A DNA stretch of 64,000 nucleotides from the NCBI GenBank assembly GCA_019192545.1, contig JAHCMI010000003.1:1-64000 (forward strand), read 5' to 3'. This DNA is from Rivularia sp. MS3 (GTDB lineage Bacteria; Cyanobacteriota; Cyanobacteriia; Cyanobacteriales; Nostocaceae). Under the pieces are notes generated by a model, which did no database searches, had not been told where the DNA came from, and worked only from the letters and a program-made list of their open reading frames with translations. Within the stretch, counting starts at the first letter, position 1. Each line of letters opens with the position of its first letter. Made by a program: the position numbers and the translations under genes. This document shows positions 55,010-63,964 of this stretch, piece by piece.

Positions 55010-55072
55010 GGTGTGTTAGACGCACGATTATTTATCAAATAAACGATAATTTAGGAAATCGTCTAACGCACC
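55010..55072. repeat. REP-like palindrome after the GH15 gene
   Basis: GGTGTGTTAGACG (55010-55022) pairs with CGTCTAACGCACC (55060-55072). It shares the GTGCGTTA/TAACGCAC arm with the shorter palindrome at 8683. It follows the GH15 stop codon by 17 bases and may end transcription. Confidence 0.65.
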
Positions 55073-55091
55073 ATCCGAGATTAGGGAATAA

Positions 55092-55706
55092 CAAACTTTA
55101 CTTAATTGCCCACAGCCTACCGTTTATCCCGTATTAATCAACATTCTCAAAGTTAGCGAAACAGAAATACCTACCCGTTATGAATCGGAATTTGCTGGTT
55201 TACAAGCTCGTCAAGATTACCGGGTAATTAACCTGTGGGAAGTCGATGCTAATCTTGCATTTGAGGAAAACTTATCATCTTTACTGCCATTCGTACCGAT
55301 TCTCAAAGATGGTGCAGAAGAATCAACCATACAGCAAGCCTTGCAAAAGCTTCGTGCTGATGAAAACCTTAATCAACTAGAAACCGTTTTAGCTTTTTTT
55401 GCTACCTTCGTAATAGATCGTGCTCTTGTTCAACAAATAATGAGGTGGGATATGGCAATATTAAGTGAATCTCCTTGGTATCAGCAGATTTTGAGAGAAG
55501 GTGAAGCTCGCGGGGAAGCACGAGGAAGACGTGAAGAAAGATTATCTGGAATCGAAATGGCTTTAGAAATCAAATTCGGCTCAGAAGGATTGCAATTAAT
55601 GCCACAAATTTCTCAAATTACCGATTTGGAACAATTAAAAGTAATTCAAAGAGGTGTTAAAACTGTTAATTCTTTGGAAGAGTTGCGGGGATTAATCTCT
55701 TCTTAG
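55092..55706 (+). pseudogene. Rpn-family nuclease / DUF4351-type protein, N-terminally truncated
   Basis: The frame opens after a stop at 55089 with no proper start and reads VYPVLINILKVSETEIPTRY, RQDYRVINLWEVDANLAFEE, then LRADENLNQLETVLAFFATF and a charged tail GEARGEARGRREERLSGIE typical of Rpn/PD-(D/E)XK recombination-promoting nucleases and DUF4351 proteins of cyanobacteria. The N-terminal catalytic part (about 100 residues) is missing. A TTG at 55341 could still produce the last 121 residues. It looks like a decayed gene. Confidence 0.72.
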
Positions 55707-55827
55707 CAGAAAGTTACCGATTAAAAAAACCGCAGAGAGCGCGGAGAGCGCAGAGGAAAGAAGTTTAAAGAGAGAAGCAATTAATAAATATCCCTCCTCC
55801 GCGAAACTTTGCGTTTCAAAACATTAA

Positions 55828-56649
55828 TCACTCAAAATCACCAGCAAAATTCCTTACAGCCTCGATCAAATCATCCGGAGTCCCAATATCCAAATAACTA
55901 CCATTGTCAAAAGCTTCCGCTTTCACTTGCAAACCTTTATTTATAGCAGCTTGGATTACATTACCAATCGGAATTTCCGGTAAATTTGGTAAATTTATAT
56001 CTTCTTTAACAGCAATTAAATACTCGTGAAGAAACTCAGTAAACTCTGGTTTCCAAACAGCAATACCCCACATAAAACGTAAATTTGACTGAAGTGGCTT
56101 TTCAATGATTGAAATAACTTTACCATTATCATCAAAATCAACCATCCCTGCTTTTTGAGGTTTATCAGTAGGAAATAATCCCAAAACTACATCAGCATTG
56201 TTGCTATTTAATTTTTTTAATATTCTTGAGTAAGCGTCTTGCGGTTCAAACAAAATATCTGGGAAACCCAAAGCTATCACAGCATCTTTTACAAAAGGAT
56301 AAGCACTATCTAAAGTAAAAGGAACTCCATAAGGTAAACCCATCATGAGATATCCCAAACTCATCGAAAGCATAGCACCATCACCGAAATAAGCCGGAAT
56401 ATCCCACTTCCCCCGACGCAAAATAAAATAAGCTTTATCAATACCCGCGTTTCTCATCTTTTCCAGCAAATAGTGAGAAACAACTTTAGGACGTAAATAA
56501 TTTTGATTATTGTTTTGATTATTAATTCTAATATCACCACCACCTCGAAAACCCACAGGATACAATTCCTTACTCAAAGGTAAAGGAGAAATCCGCGTAG
56601 CCTTTCCACCAGCAGGAATTAATCCGATAACAGGAAGATTTTTCATCAC
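55828..56649 (-). CDS. Sugar nucleotidyltransferase
   Basis: The 273-residue protein starts PVIGLIPAGGKATRISPLPL and SKELYPVGFR, a variant of the GGxGTRLxPxTxxxPK motif of glucose-1-phosphate thymidylyl/uridylyl transferases. VALGFPDILFEPQDAY and GLFPTDKPQKAGMVDFDD continue the fold, and IDIGTPDD-like YLDIGTPDDLIEAV ends it. It should couple a sugar-1-phosphate to a nucleotide for polysaccharide synthesis. The insertion of Ala in the GGK-ATR loop and short length separate it from standard RfbA, so substrate is uncertain. Confidence 0.8.
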   Translation of the reverse strand: MMKNLPVIGLIPAGGKATRISPLPLSKELYPVGFRGGGDIRINNQNNNQNYLRPKVVSHYLLEKMRNAGIDKAYFILRRGKWDIPAYFGDGAMLSMSLGYLMMGLPYGVPFTLDSAYPFVKDAVIALGFPDILFEPQDAYSRILKKLNSNNADVVLGLFPTDKPQKAGMVDFDDNGKVISIIEKPLQSNLRFMWGIAVWKPEFTEFLHEYLIAVKEDINLPNLPEIPIGNVIQAAINKGLQVKAEAFDNGSYLDIGTPDDLIEAVRNFAGDFE

Positions 56650-56683
56650 AGGTTAAAGGTTAAAGGTCAACTTCTTAACTCTT

Positions 56684-56826
56684 AAGTAAGTCGGCACAAA
56701 TAAACAGAACTATGTAACGGAATGTAAACAACCCTCAATCTATTGCGATGATCCACACCCTACGGGTGAATGCTTCGTTCCACTCGCTTCGGACATACCT
56801 TGATTTTTTAACGCCGACTTACTTAA
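56684..56826. mobile_element. MITE-like element with TTAAGTAAGTCGGC ends
   Basis: Perfect 14-base inverted ends, TTAAGTAAGTCGGC at 56684-56697 and GCCGACTTACTTAA at 56813-56826, enclose about 115 bases with no gene. Inside, CCCTACGGGTGAATGCTTCG matches in reverse a stretch near 32911. Tandem heptamers flank it on both sides. Confidence 0.7.
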
Positions 56827-56934
56827 CTGCTCACTGTTCACTGTTCGCTGTTCACTGATAAAAATATCCCCCTTTCTCGGCGGATTAGCAAGCAGAAAAA
56901 GGAGGTTATAATACGTTTTATTTCGCTAGGAATA

Positions 56935-57258
56935 CTATTTTACGGAAACAGCATCAACATCAATAGTATCGGCACTTTTTGGAACACCATCGGTTGTGGT
57001 ATCTGCTGTTTGTGTATCTGTTTCGGTAACTCCCTTGCGTGCTTTAAAGCCTTCGATAAGCAGTTGTGAGAATTCGCTAACCAATAGTGTTAACACAAAA
57101 ACGTCATCTACCTGTCCCACAATCGGGAAAATATCGGGAATTACATCAACTGGACTAATAAAATATACCAGAGTTCCCAAAAGTACCCACCAGCGGTACT
57201 TGGGATTACGAATCAAACCACGATACCATTCGTACACTGATTGAATTGAGAATTTCAT
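56935..57258 (-). CDS. YkvA-family (DUF1232) membrane protein
   Basis: The 107-residue protein carries the DUF1232 signature YFISPVDVIPDIFPIVGQVD followed by DVFVLTLLVSEFSQLL, forming one or two membrane helices, and a Thr/Asp-rich tail. YkvA-type proteins are of unknown function, common in cyanobacteria and plants' plastids. It is divergent from exbB. Confidence 0.85.
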   Translation of the reverse strand: MKFSIQSVYEWYRGLIRNPKYRWWVLLGTLVYFISPVDVIPDIFPIVGQVDDVFVLTLLVSEFSQLLIEGFKARKGVTETDTQTADTTTDGVPKSADTIDVDAVSVK

Positions 57259-57477
57259 ATTTTTTACCTCAACATACCTTTAATTTTGGCAAAATATGAC
57301 CTAAACTTCCTGTGGGAATAACCGCCCTATTATTGTATGGAATATGCTACCGGCAATAGCTTATATGCAAGACCTTCAATATAGGATAGTTCACATTCAA
57401 TGTAGAACTTGTGCATTAATCTCTAAAATTAAAGTGGTGTAGTTGTGGTTGAGGATGAACGGAGGAGACTATAAGTC

Positions 57478-58263
57478 ATGAATATTGAAGATATTGTACG
57501 TAAGATAGGTCCTGTAGTGTGGCCTTTACTTTTTTTCTCGATTTTATCTTTGAGCGTAATTTTCGAGCGACTATGGTTCTGGTTAAGAATTTTAACTCAA
57601 GAAAGAAAGATTGTTGACCGTGTATTAGACGCAGCTCGCGATGATTGGGGGGTAGCTACCGAAATTGCCGAACGAGCAGATCGTCAACCTATAGGGAGGT
57701 TTCTCTATGCACCTTTAAGTTTACCAAGAAGAGACCCCGAAACTTTCAGATTGGCACTTGAGTCAACAGCAGAAAACGAATTAGCTTTGATGCGTCGCGG
57801 CGAGAAAGTTTTAGAGTTAGTAATTGCGGTTGCTCCTTTGTTGGGACTATTTGGTACCGTTTGGGGTTTGATTCAATCTCTCGAATCAATTAAGATTTCC
57901 GATTTGGGTACGGAAGCTAGTGCCGGAGTCACTACTGGTATTGGTGAATCGCTATACAGTACTGCTGCTGGATTAGTAGTTGCAATCTTCACCTTAATAT
58001 TTTATCGATGGTTTCAAGGTTTACTAGTCAATCAGGTCAAAATTTTTCGTCAGGCTGGGAATGAAATGGAGTTACTTTATCGCCAATTTCCTCCCACTGA
58101 TACTAATATAAGACCTGCTCCTAGAGCTTTATCTGAAGTAATTGTAGGAGAAAAAGAGACCAAACAGGAAAATACTAAAAGTCCCCGTAAGCGAGGGAAA
58201 AACAAGTTTTCCGAACCTCCTCAAATACCAGAATCTGAATCACCTGAATCTGAAGATAAGTAA
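57478..58263 (+). CDS. exbB: ExbB/TolQ/MotA family proton channel
   Basis: The 261-residue protein has three membrane helices (about 12-34, 107-128 and 155-178) and the ExbB/TolQ signature VAPLLGLFGTVWGLIQSLES plus GVTTGIGESLYSTAAGLVVA. With ExbD it uses the proton gradient to drive TonB-type energised transport across the outer membrane. A good AGGAG precedes its ATG. A charged Lys/Glu/Pro tail follows residue 220. No tonB is in the window. Confidence 0.92.
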   Translation: MNIEDIVRKIGPVVWPLLFFSILSLSVIFERLWFWLRILTQERKIVDRVLDAARDDWGVATEIAERADRQPIGRFLYAPLSLPRRDPETFRLALESTAENELALMRRGEKVLELVIAVAPLLGLFGTVWGLIQSLESIKISDLGTEASAGVTTGIGESLYSTAAGLVVAIFTLIFYRWFQGLLVNQVKIFRQAGNEMELLYRQFPPTDTNIRPAPRALSEVIVGEKETKQENTKSPRKRGKNKFSEPPQIPESESPESEDK

Positions 58264-58437
58264 TTATTCACGGTTCGCAATTAGTAATACAAACTCCACA
58301 CACACTGCGTGAAAATATTCATCGCAAGGGCCGTGTTTTTTTCTTTATAAGGTTACACCTGCACTTGCAACTGTTGCCAAGCAGCAATTAGTAGTACCTT
58401 CCTTCAATACGATTCATGATGTGGTGAAAATTAACAG

Positions 58438-59184
58438 ATGAAAATCAATCTAAATAACCCAAACGAAGAAGTTCAAGTTCAAATTATTCCGCTAATCGAT
58501 GTTGTTTTCTGCATTCTGGTATTCTTTATTTTGGCATCGTTACAATTTACTCGCCAACAGTCAATCAATATAGATTTGCCTCAAGCTAACACTGCAACAT
58601 CTAGTGTCCAGCCAGATACACAACGAGAGATTTTACCCGTAACTATTGATGCAGTCGGTCAAATTTATGTAGAAAAAAATCCCGTACAGCGTCAGCAATT
58701 AGGAGGTATTTTAAAGAACTATCTTGCAGGAAACCCGAAAGGGACTTTAGTGCTATATGCTTCGCGATCGGCTACTTATAATGATGTAATTGAAATTTTA
58801 GATTTGCTGCGGCAAGTGGGTGGTGACAGGGTATCCTTAGCAATTATACCTGGCTCTGAAGAACAACCTGCAAATCCATTGCAGCCAATCCCTAGTTTAC
58901 CTATCAATCCCGGCGCTACACCTGGTGGAGTATTGCCATTTCCTAATACTTCACCGCTTTCTCCTAACTTACCTCAAAATAATCCTAACCTTAACTTACC
59001 TCCCGGCAGTACTCAATTACCTATTCCGACTATTCCCAATCAACCCCAAACCGAGCAAGGAAATTCTCCTAGAGTTCCTAGCGGAAATACTAGAACAGTT
59101 CCCCCAGCATCCGCACCGACGGCACCTGCACCTCAAGCAACTGTTGCACCGGCTGCTCCTAGCAGCACTAATCCAAGTCCTTAG
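58438..59184 (+). CDS. exbD: ExbD/TolR biopolymer transport protein with Pro-rich tail
   Basis: The 248-residue protein has a short N terminus, one membrane helix with the key Asp in QIIPLIDVVFCILVFFILAS (Asp20), and a periplasmic ExbD domain to about residue 140. The remaining 108 residues are Pro/Asn/Ser/Thr-rich (LPINPGATPGGVLPFPNTSP onward), absent from E. coli ExbD, which is about 141 residues. It pairs with exbB 174 bases upstream. The tail may reach through or along the cell wall. Confidence 0.9.
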   Translation: MKINLNNPNEEVQVQIIPLIDVVFCILVFFILASLQFTRQQSINIDLPQANTATSSVQPDTQREILPVTIDAVGQIYVEKNPVQRQQLGGILKNYLAGNPKGTLVLYASRSATYNDVIEILDLLRQVGGDRVSLAIIPGSEEQPANPLQPIPSLPINPGATPGGVLPFPNTSPLSPNLPQNNPNLNLPPGSTQLPIPTIPNQPQTEQGNSPRVPSGNTRTVPPASAPTAPAPQATVAPAAPSSTNPSP

Positions 59185-59206
59185 TACGATAGGAGACAAG
59201 GAACAA

Positions 59207-59231
59207 AGAGACGTAGCATTGCTACGTCTCT
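59207..59231. repeat. AGAGACGTAGC palindrome after exbD
   Basis: AGAGACGTAGC (59207-59217) pairs with GCTACGTCTCT (59221-59231), 22 bases past exbD. It is a common dispersed palindrome; it could act as a terminator though no T run follows. Heptamer repeats of the CTAACTC/CCTAACC type follow at about 59310-59350. Confidence 0.65.
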
Positions 59232-59508
59232 ACAAAGATTTTGAATGTAGTACAAAATATGGATAAATATAGTTCGCGTTCTAATTCACTAATACCTAAT
59301 GTCTTACTATTAACTCTTAACTCCTAACCCCTAACTTCTAAATCATTTCCTAACTTTTAACTTGCTTTAACCTGATTGTTTCCAATGTTTCTATCTTACT
59401 GAAAGTCCTAAACGCTATAATAATCATTCCATCTCTTATGTCCGATTTTCTGGTTGAAAACCGAATATTTGCTAGCTTCTTTCCATCGATTTTATAGGAG
59501 TTGTTCAA

Positions 59509-59874
59509 ATGAATATCGCGACACTTTTGATTGCTTGGTTAATAACAGCTGTTAGCTTTTTAATTATCAGCAAAATTCCATTAATAGGAGTTGAAGTAGA
59601 TTCTTTGAAAAAAAGCTTCATCTCAGCCGCTGTTCTTGGTATTGTGACTGTATTAGTTAAACCAATTTTGATATTAATTTTTGCAATACCAAATCTTCTT
59701 ACTTTAACTTTGTTTCAAGGTATTTTTACCTTTATTATCTCCGTAATTTGTTTCGGTATTGCAGCGTTTCTAGTACAAGGATTCCGCTTACGTTACGGAA
59801 TTTGGAGCGCAATAATGGGAGCGCTAACACTCTCAGTTGTTAGCAGCCTAATTTACTCTGTTTTACCTCTTTAA
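59509..59874 (+). CDS. Phage-holin-4-2-type small membrane protein
   Basis: The 121-residue protein has four hydrophobic segments (about 3-22, 36-56, 60-85 and 96-118), with the family stretch AVLGIVTVLVKPILILIFAI and GFRLRYGIWSAI. It belongs to the four-helix family called Mycobacterial phage holin (PF04020-like), found widely in bacteria without phage. The function in cyanobacteria is unknown. It converges on psb29, sharing a hairpin. Confidence 0.82.
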   Translation: MNIATLLIAWLITAVSFLIISKIPLIGVEVDSLKKSFISAAVLGIVTVLVKPILILIFAIPNLLTLTLFQGIFTFIISVICFGIAAFLVQGFRLRYGIWSAIMGALTLSVVSSLIYSVLPL

Positions 59875-59880
59875 GCTTTA

Positions 59881-59918
59881 AAGTTAGGAGTAATAAACCT
59901 CGATTTATCTCCTAACTT
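59881..59918. terminator. Bidirectional hairpin between holin-like gene and psb29
   Basis: AAGTTAGGAG (59881-59890) pairs perfectly with CTCCTAACTT (59909-59918) around an 18-base loop, midway between two convergent stop codons. Confidence 0.65.
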
Positions 59919-59943
59919 ATTTATGAGTAATTGACTTTTTTAG

Positions 59944-60645
59944 TCATTCTTGGCTCGGAGGGGAAACTTTAGTGTCGGATTTCTGAGCGCGTTGCTCGCG
60001 TCTTTTACGATCTGCTGCAATCATATCTGCCATTACTATGGCAGCTTGTGCCATTTTCTCTAAGTTAGAGCGGTATAAATCCAAATCTTTGCTCAATTTG
60101 TCTTCAGATAAATTCAAGCCATCTGCAATAGTTTTTAAAGCTTCATTGCGGAGTTTTTCGTCTTTAACCATTTCTGGATCTGCCGATTCCAATAAAGTGT
60201 ATAAACCAATTGCAAATAAACGACTGTATTTAAACGAAGGATTGTTCGCAATACCTTCTAGTAATCCCTGTAGTTCAGAATTATTACCTAAGCGCCGCTG
60301 GCTTAAATCGCTAACTAAATCTTTCCCCGTTGTGCTTTTAGCTAAATCTTCCAACATGCGGGCATCTTGCCTGTATTTTTGTGGATCTTCTTCCACTGAT
60401 TTAATCAAAGCATTGTAAATTGATTCTTTGTCTTCCTCGGGGTTGTAACCTTCCATAAATCGGTTGAAAGTAGTTACTACACCTAAAGCATAAATCGGGT
60501 CATACTTAAAATCAGCATTTACACCAAGTAAGTGCATTTCTACCATCAATTCTTCTACCACCCGACGATAAATCGTGTTGATTGGACGGGTGTGAAGACT
60601 ATAGAAAGTTCTTTTTGTTTCAGAAACGGTACGGACGTTATTCAC
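59944..60645 (-). CDS. psb29: Photosystem II biogenesis protein Psb29/Thf1
   Basis: The 233-residue protein matches Psb29/THF1: RTVSETKRTFYSLHTRPINT, YRRVVEELMVEMHLLGVNAD, FKYDPIYALGVVTTFNRFME, and a helical C terminus ending with charged residues. It affects photosystem II assembly and FtsH-dependent turnover of D1 under strong light. It converges on the holin-like gene. Length and start match the family. Confidence 0.95.
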   Translation of the reverse strand: MNNVRTVSETKRTFYSLHTRPINTIYRRVVEELMVEMHLLGVNADFKYDPIYALGVVTTFNRFMEGYNPEEDKESIYNALIKSVEEDPQKYRQDARMLEDLAKSTTGKDLVSDLSQRRLGNNSELQGLLEGIANNPSFKYSRLFAIGLYTLLESADPEMVKDEKLRNEALKTIADGLNLSEDKLSKDLDLYRSNLEKMAQAAIVMADMIAADRKRREQRAQKSDTKVSPPSQE

Positions 60646-60804
60646 GAAGAAATTTGTATGAAATTTAAGGGCAATGTAAACTTATTCTCGCGCTTGTAGG
60701 CGACTTTGCCAAGTAATGGTTAATAAACGATTACGACAGAAGAAAAATACATCCTAGTGGAGGCTAGAAGCAATTACATTTTTACCAACGTACTCCTAAA
60801 AAAA

Positions 60805-60870
60805 TGGGTCGTTCATTCTAAGTCTGGAAGACCCAGAACGGGAATCCTAGGGTTTCCATGAGATTTTTTT
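60805..60870 (+). ncRNA. Candidate small RNA or leader near psb29/cpcT
   Basis: TGGGTC (60805-60810) pairs with GACCCA (60830-60835); an imperfect second hairpin GGAATCC/GGGTTTCC (60841-60857) is followed by seven T (60864-60870), terminator-like. It could be a short plus-strand RNA of about 70 bases. No known family is assigned. Confidence 0.35.
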
Positions 60871-60887
60871 AAAAGAAAAAAATTCTT

Positions 60888-60911
60888 ATGGGTGCCCGAC
60901 TGCCCATTTTG
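60888..60911. terminator. ATGGG/CCCAT hairpin
   Basis: ATGGG near 60889 pairs with CCCAT near 60904 and is followed by TTTTG. It may end a plus-strand transcript in the psb29-cpcT divergent gap. Confidence 0.35.
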
Positions 60912-61056
60912 TTATAGAGCAATTGTGACAAATGGCTGTTTGAAGCTATAGCAAAAAATTTTACAACTATACTTTCAGTATGGCGAATGTAACACAAACC
61001 CCTTTCACTATATAATCAACTCATATTTATAACAGTTTAATCTTTTATTTGTATTT

Positions 61057-61650
61057 ATGAGTTCTTCGCCAGATTTAAACGTTTTAGGAAATTACTTAGC
61101 AGGTGAGTTTGAGAATAAAGCACAAGCAATGAGCGAACCTGCTTGGTACGTTAATTTGCTGATGTGGCAAAGGGCTGTACCTTTATTTCAAGAAGACAGC
61201 ATAGCCTTATTTGCCGAGCAAGCCAATATTCTTGACTTAGAACAACCTTACCGTCAGCGTTTGTTCAGAATTACACCTACGAGCGCCGATGGATGCTTTG
61301 AAGTTCAGTATTACATGTTTAAAAACCCAATTGCATGGCGTGGGGCAGGTCGTGATGGTACATTACTTAATAGTTTAACTCCCGAAAAATTAGATTTACT
61401 TCCGGGATGCTCTCTAATGATGAATACAGTCACTATTAGCGCAAACCAATATAAATTTATTGCAAAACCCTTACCACATACTCGTTGCAAATTCAATTAC
61501 GCTGGCAACACCATAGAAGTTTCATTAGGATTTGAAGTAACCCAAAACGAATTTATTAGCTATGACAAAGGAATCGATTCGGCAACCGGAAAAGCAACTT
61601 GGGGAGCAATTATGGGTCCTTATCGCTACACCAAGTTGCGGCAGTTTTGA
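61057..61650 (+). CDS. cpcT: Phycobiliprotein lyase CpcT/CpeT
   Basis: The 197-residue protein matches the T-type bilin lyase: LAGEFENKAQAMSEPAWYVN, LNLWQRAVP-like LLMWQRAVPLFQED, RIAWRGAGRDGT-like NPIAWRGAGRDGTLLNSLTP, and LPGCSLMM. CpcT attaches phycocyanobilin to Cys153 of phycocyanin beta. The gene stands alone, divergent from psb29. CpeT (phycoerythrin) is the main alternative and cannot be excluded by motif alone. Confidence 0.9.
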   Translation: MSSSPDLNVLGNYLAGEFENKAQAMSEPAWYVNLLMWQRAVPLFQEDSIALFAEQANILDLEQPYRQRLFRITPTSADGCFEVQYYMFKNPIAWRGAGRDGTLLNSLTPEKLDLLPGCSLMMNTVTISANQYKFIAKPLPHTRCKFNYAGNTIEVSLGFEVTQNEFISYDKGIDSATGKATWGAIMGPYRYTKLRQF

Positions 61651-61860
61651 AAAAAGTTAGGAGTTAAGAGTTAAAAGTTAAAAATGTAAAAATTTAGAAA
61701 TTAAGAGTTAGAAATCAGGAGTTATAAGCACTTTCGTATACTATATTCAAAACAAATGTATTTATGACTTTCTATAGTCATTTCTATGGGCTAAAAACAA
61801 ATAAAGTGTAGTAACGTTCTGATATCACTGTTTTCAACTAAATTCACTCCTCACTCCTAA
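61651..61860. repeat. Repeat tracts after cpcT
   Basis: AGTTAGGAGTTAAGAGTTAA-type units run from 61654 to about 61725, and CTCACTCCTAACTT marks the STAS gene end. The middle is AT-rich and featureless. Confidence 0.55.
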
Positions 61861-61868
61861 CTTATTTT

Positions 61869-62237
61869 TCAGCTAGCAATACTGCGAGGTACACCTTCTA
61901 AAGCTTCCTCTTCAGTTTCAAAGATTTCAAATACTGTATCCATCATAGTTACTTCAAATACTAGCTTTGCTTCTGGATGTACGTTACAAATACGGAAGCT
62001 ACCCTTTACCTTATCTGCATCTCGCATACCGGCAACTAAAGAAGTAAGACCGGAGCTATCAATAAAGTTTACTTGTCCTAGATTCACAACTACATGAGGA
62101 CTAAGTTTAGAGATACATTCTTGTAACTTTAAACGAAACTGCCACGCCGTAGTAATGTCTAAACGACCGGTGGGTGACAAAACGATAACAGTATTTCCGT
62201 CCTGAGTTGTAAAACTTTTCTGTTCTATATGAATCAC
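61869..62237 (-). CDS. STAS-domain anti-sigma-factor antagonist
   Basis: From GTG at 62237, with AGGGG just upstream, the 122-residue protein is a single STAS domain: TVIVLSPTGRLDITTAWQFR, VVNLGQVNFIDSSGLTSLVA (phosphorylated Ser in DSSGL) and SFRICNVHPEAKLVFEVTMM. It should bind and release an anti-sigma factor or kinase when dephosphorylated. An in-frame TTG at 62261 is an alternative start. No partner kinase is adjacent. Confidence 0.88.
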   Translation of the reverse strand: MIHIEQKSFTTQDGNTVIVLSPTGRLDITTAWQFRLKLQECISKLSPHVVVNLGQVNFIDSSGLTSLVAGMRDADKVKGSFRICNVHPEAKLVFEVTMMDTVFEIFETEEEALEGVPRSIAS

Positions 62238-62464
62238 GAGTTTTCCCCTAGCACTCTTCAAACTAACTGATTAGATACGGCTATTTCTGCAAAATATTGG
62301 TGTCAATAAGACAAATCTATATTTACTGTAAGATTTACTTATATATGTAATTAAGAAACCCTCCAGTAACAAAAATTGTTAATGCCGTAGCTAGAGAATA
62401 ACAAGCTACAGCCTTAAATGTCACCTAGCACAAACGGTATCTTTAGTAGTTTAACTCACATCAT

Positions 62465-63505
62465 TTAGGTCTGTCTCTGATTCCAATTCACCCAATCCTG
62501 GGGCTTGAGGAAGGTTTCGTACAGTTGAGCTTCCGGAGAATTTGGTTCTGGCTTATACCCATATTGCCAGCGTACTAATGGTGGTAAGGACATCAAAATG
62601 GACTCAGTACGTCCATTTGTTTGTAAACCAAAAATGGTACCCCGGTCGTATACCAAATTAAATTCTACATACCTGCCCCGACGGTATAGCTGAAAATCTC
62701 GTTGGCGATCGCCATATTCCATGCCATGTCTTTTTTTCACAATTGGTAAATAAGCGGGTAAAAATGCCTTACCACATTCTTGAACAAAGGCAAATATTTC
62801 TTGCCAATTTCTAGAAGGTAATTCACCAATTTCATTACTGTATTTAGCTGCATCCTTGTCGGCATGGGGACCGCGATACAAACTACCCGTTCCATCTTGG
62901 TAATCGAAGAATAAACCACCAACACCCCGAGTTTCTTGACGATGCTTGAGGTAAAAATATTCATCACACCAGCGTTTGAACACTGGGTAATACTCTTGGT
63001 GATGATTATCGCAAGCCTGCTTAAAAGTTTGATGAAAATGAGTTGCATCTTCAGCAAAAGGATAGTAAGGGGTCATATCAGCACCGCCACCGAACCACCA
63101 AACCGGGCCAGCTTCAAAGTAGCGATAATTTAAATGAACCGTAGGAACGTAAGGATTGCGGGGATGCAACACCATAGAAGTACCGGTGGCATAAAACTTA
63201 TGTCCTGCGGCTTCCGGACGGTTAGCTAAAATCGAAGGCGGTAAATTGGAACCCCAAACTTCCGAAAAATTTACGCCACCTTGTTCAAATATTGCACCTT
63301 CACGTAAAACTCGCGAACGTCCTCCACCGCCTTCGGGGCGTTCCCAACTGTCTTCTTGAAAATTTCCCATGCCATCAAGTTCAGCTAAAGCTTGAGAAAT
63401 TTCATCTTGCAGCTGCTTCATAAACTTGCTAACTAAGGCTTTAGCATCGGATGGCGGCAGAGATTGAGAAGAGGGCGATTTGGGTGAGGTTGGCGATGTC
63501 AACAT
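62465..63505 (-). CDS. hemF: Oxygen-dependent coproporphyrinogen III oxidase
   Basis: The 346-residue protein matches Hem[13 protein letters not shown]-like [60 protein letters not shown] and [20 protein letters not shown]. It decarboxylates coproporphyrinogen III using O2 and no metal cofactor. HemN at 8740 is its oxygen-independent counterpart. The Ser/Pro-rich N terminus is normal for cyanobacteria. Confidence 0.96.
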   Translation of the reverse strand: MLTSPTSPKSPSSQSLPPSDAKALVSKFMKQLQDEISQALAELDGMGNFQEDSWERPEGGGGRSRVLREGAIFEQGGVNFSEVWGSNLPPSILANRPEAAGHKFYATGTSMVLHPRNPYVPTVHLNYRYFEAGPVWWFGGGADMTPYYPFAEDATHFHQTFKQACDNHHQEYYPVFKRWCDEYFYLKHRQETRGVGGLFFDYQDGTGSLYRGPHADKDAAKYSNEIGELPSRNWQEIFAFVQECGKAFLPAYLPIVKKRHGMEYGDRQRDFQLYRRGRYVEFNLVYDRGTIFGLQTNGRTESILMSLPPLVRWQYGYKPEPNSPEAQLYETFLKPQDWVNWNQRQT

Positions 63506-63790
63506 AAATTTCTACACCTTTTAGGACGATTTTTACTTATATTATTTTGAACTGTTCGGCTTGTGAAATCCCGCAGTCAGTTTTACCTGGATGTAAAAAC
63601 TTAGGGAATATAAATAATCCACGTAATTTTCCGGTAACGTGAATAAAGTTATTCTCCCTCAAATAGGTATAGGCTCATAACGAGGTTAACTTTTTGCAAC
63701 TTTTTGATGTGAGTACCCTAATATTGAGACTGAATTCTGTAACAATATGCTGTAAGCGACTGCACAAGTGAAGGGAAGTAAACCTAAGAT

Positions 63791-63872
63791 GAGGCGAAAG
63801 TCTCATTTATGGCATTCGCCTACGACTACAGAAGCCCCACTGTAACCTTAAACGGTCAGTGTAGGTAGTTCA
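63791..63872 (+). ncRNA. Structured segment resembling an IS605/IS1341-type right end
   Basis: GGCGAA (63793-63798) pairs with TTCGCC (63815-63820), and CACTG (63838-63842) with CAGTG (63857-63861) inside GAAGCCCCACTG...CAGTGTAGGTAGTTCA. The GAAGCCCC...GTAGTTCA frame resembles the 3' ends of TnpB-bearing elements, where the guide RNA is made. No tnpB remnant was seen next to it. The similarity is from memory and untested. Confidence 0.35.
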
Positions 63873-63964
63873 GGAAAGCTCTATTCATATTCATGAACTA
63901 GAAACAGTTAAAGTTACCCAATTGACCGGACTCAGCAAAGTGTGTAGCCAGGAGGATTAAGAGA

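Noticed and set aside
60805-60860. Glutamine (glnA-type) riboswitch
   Set aside because: CGTTCAT and GGAAG occur in order, but the rest of the conserved core is missing and no nitrogen gene follows.
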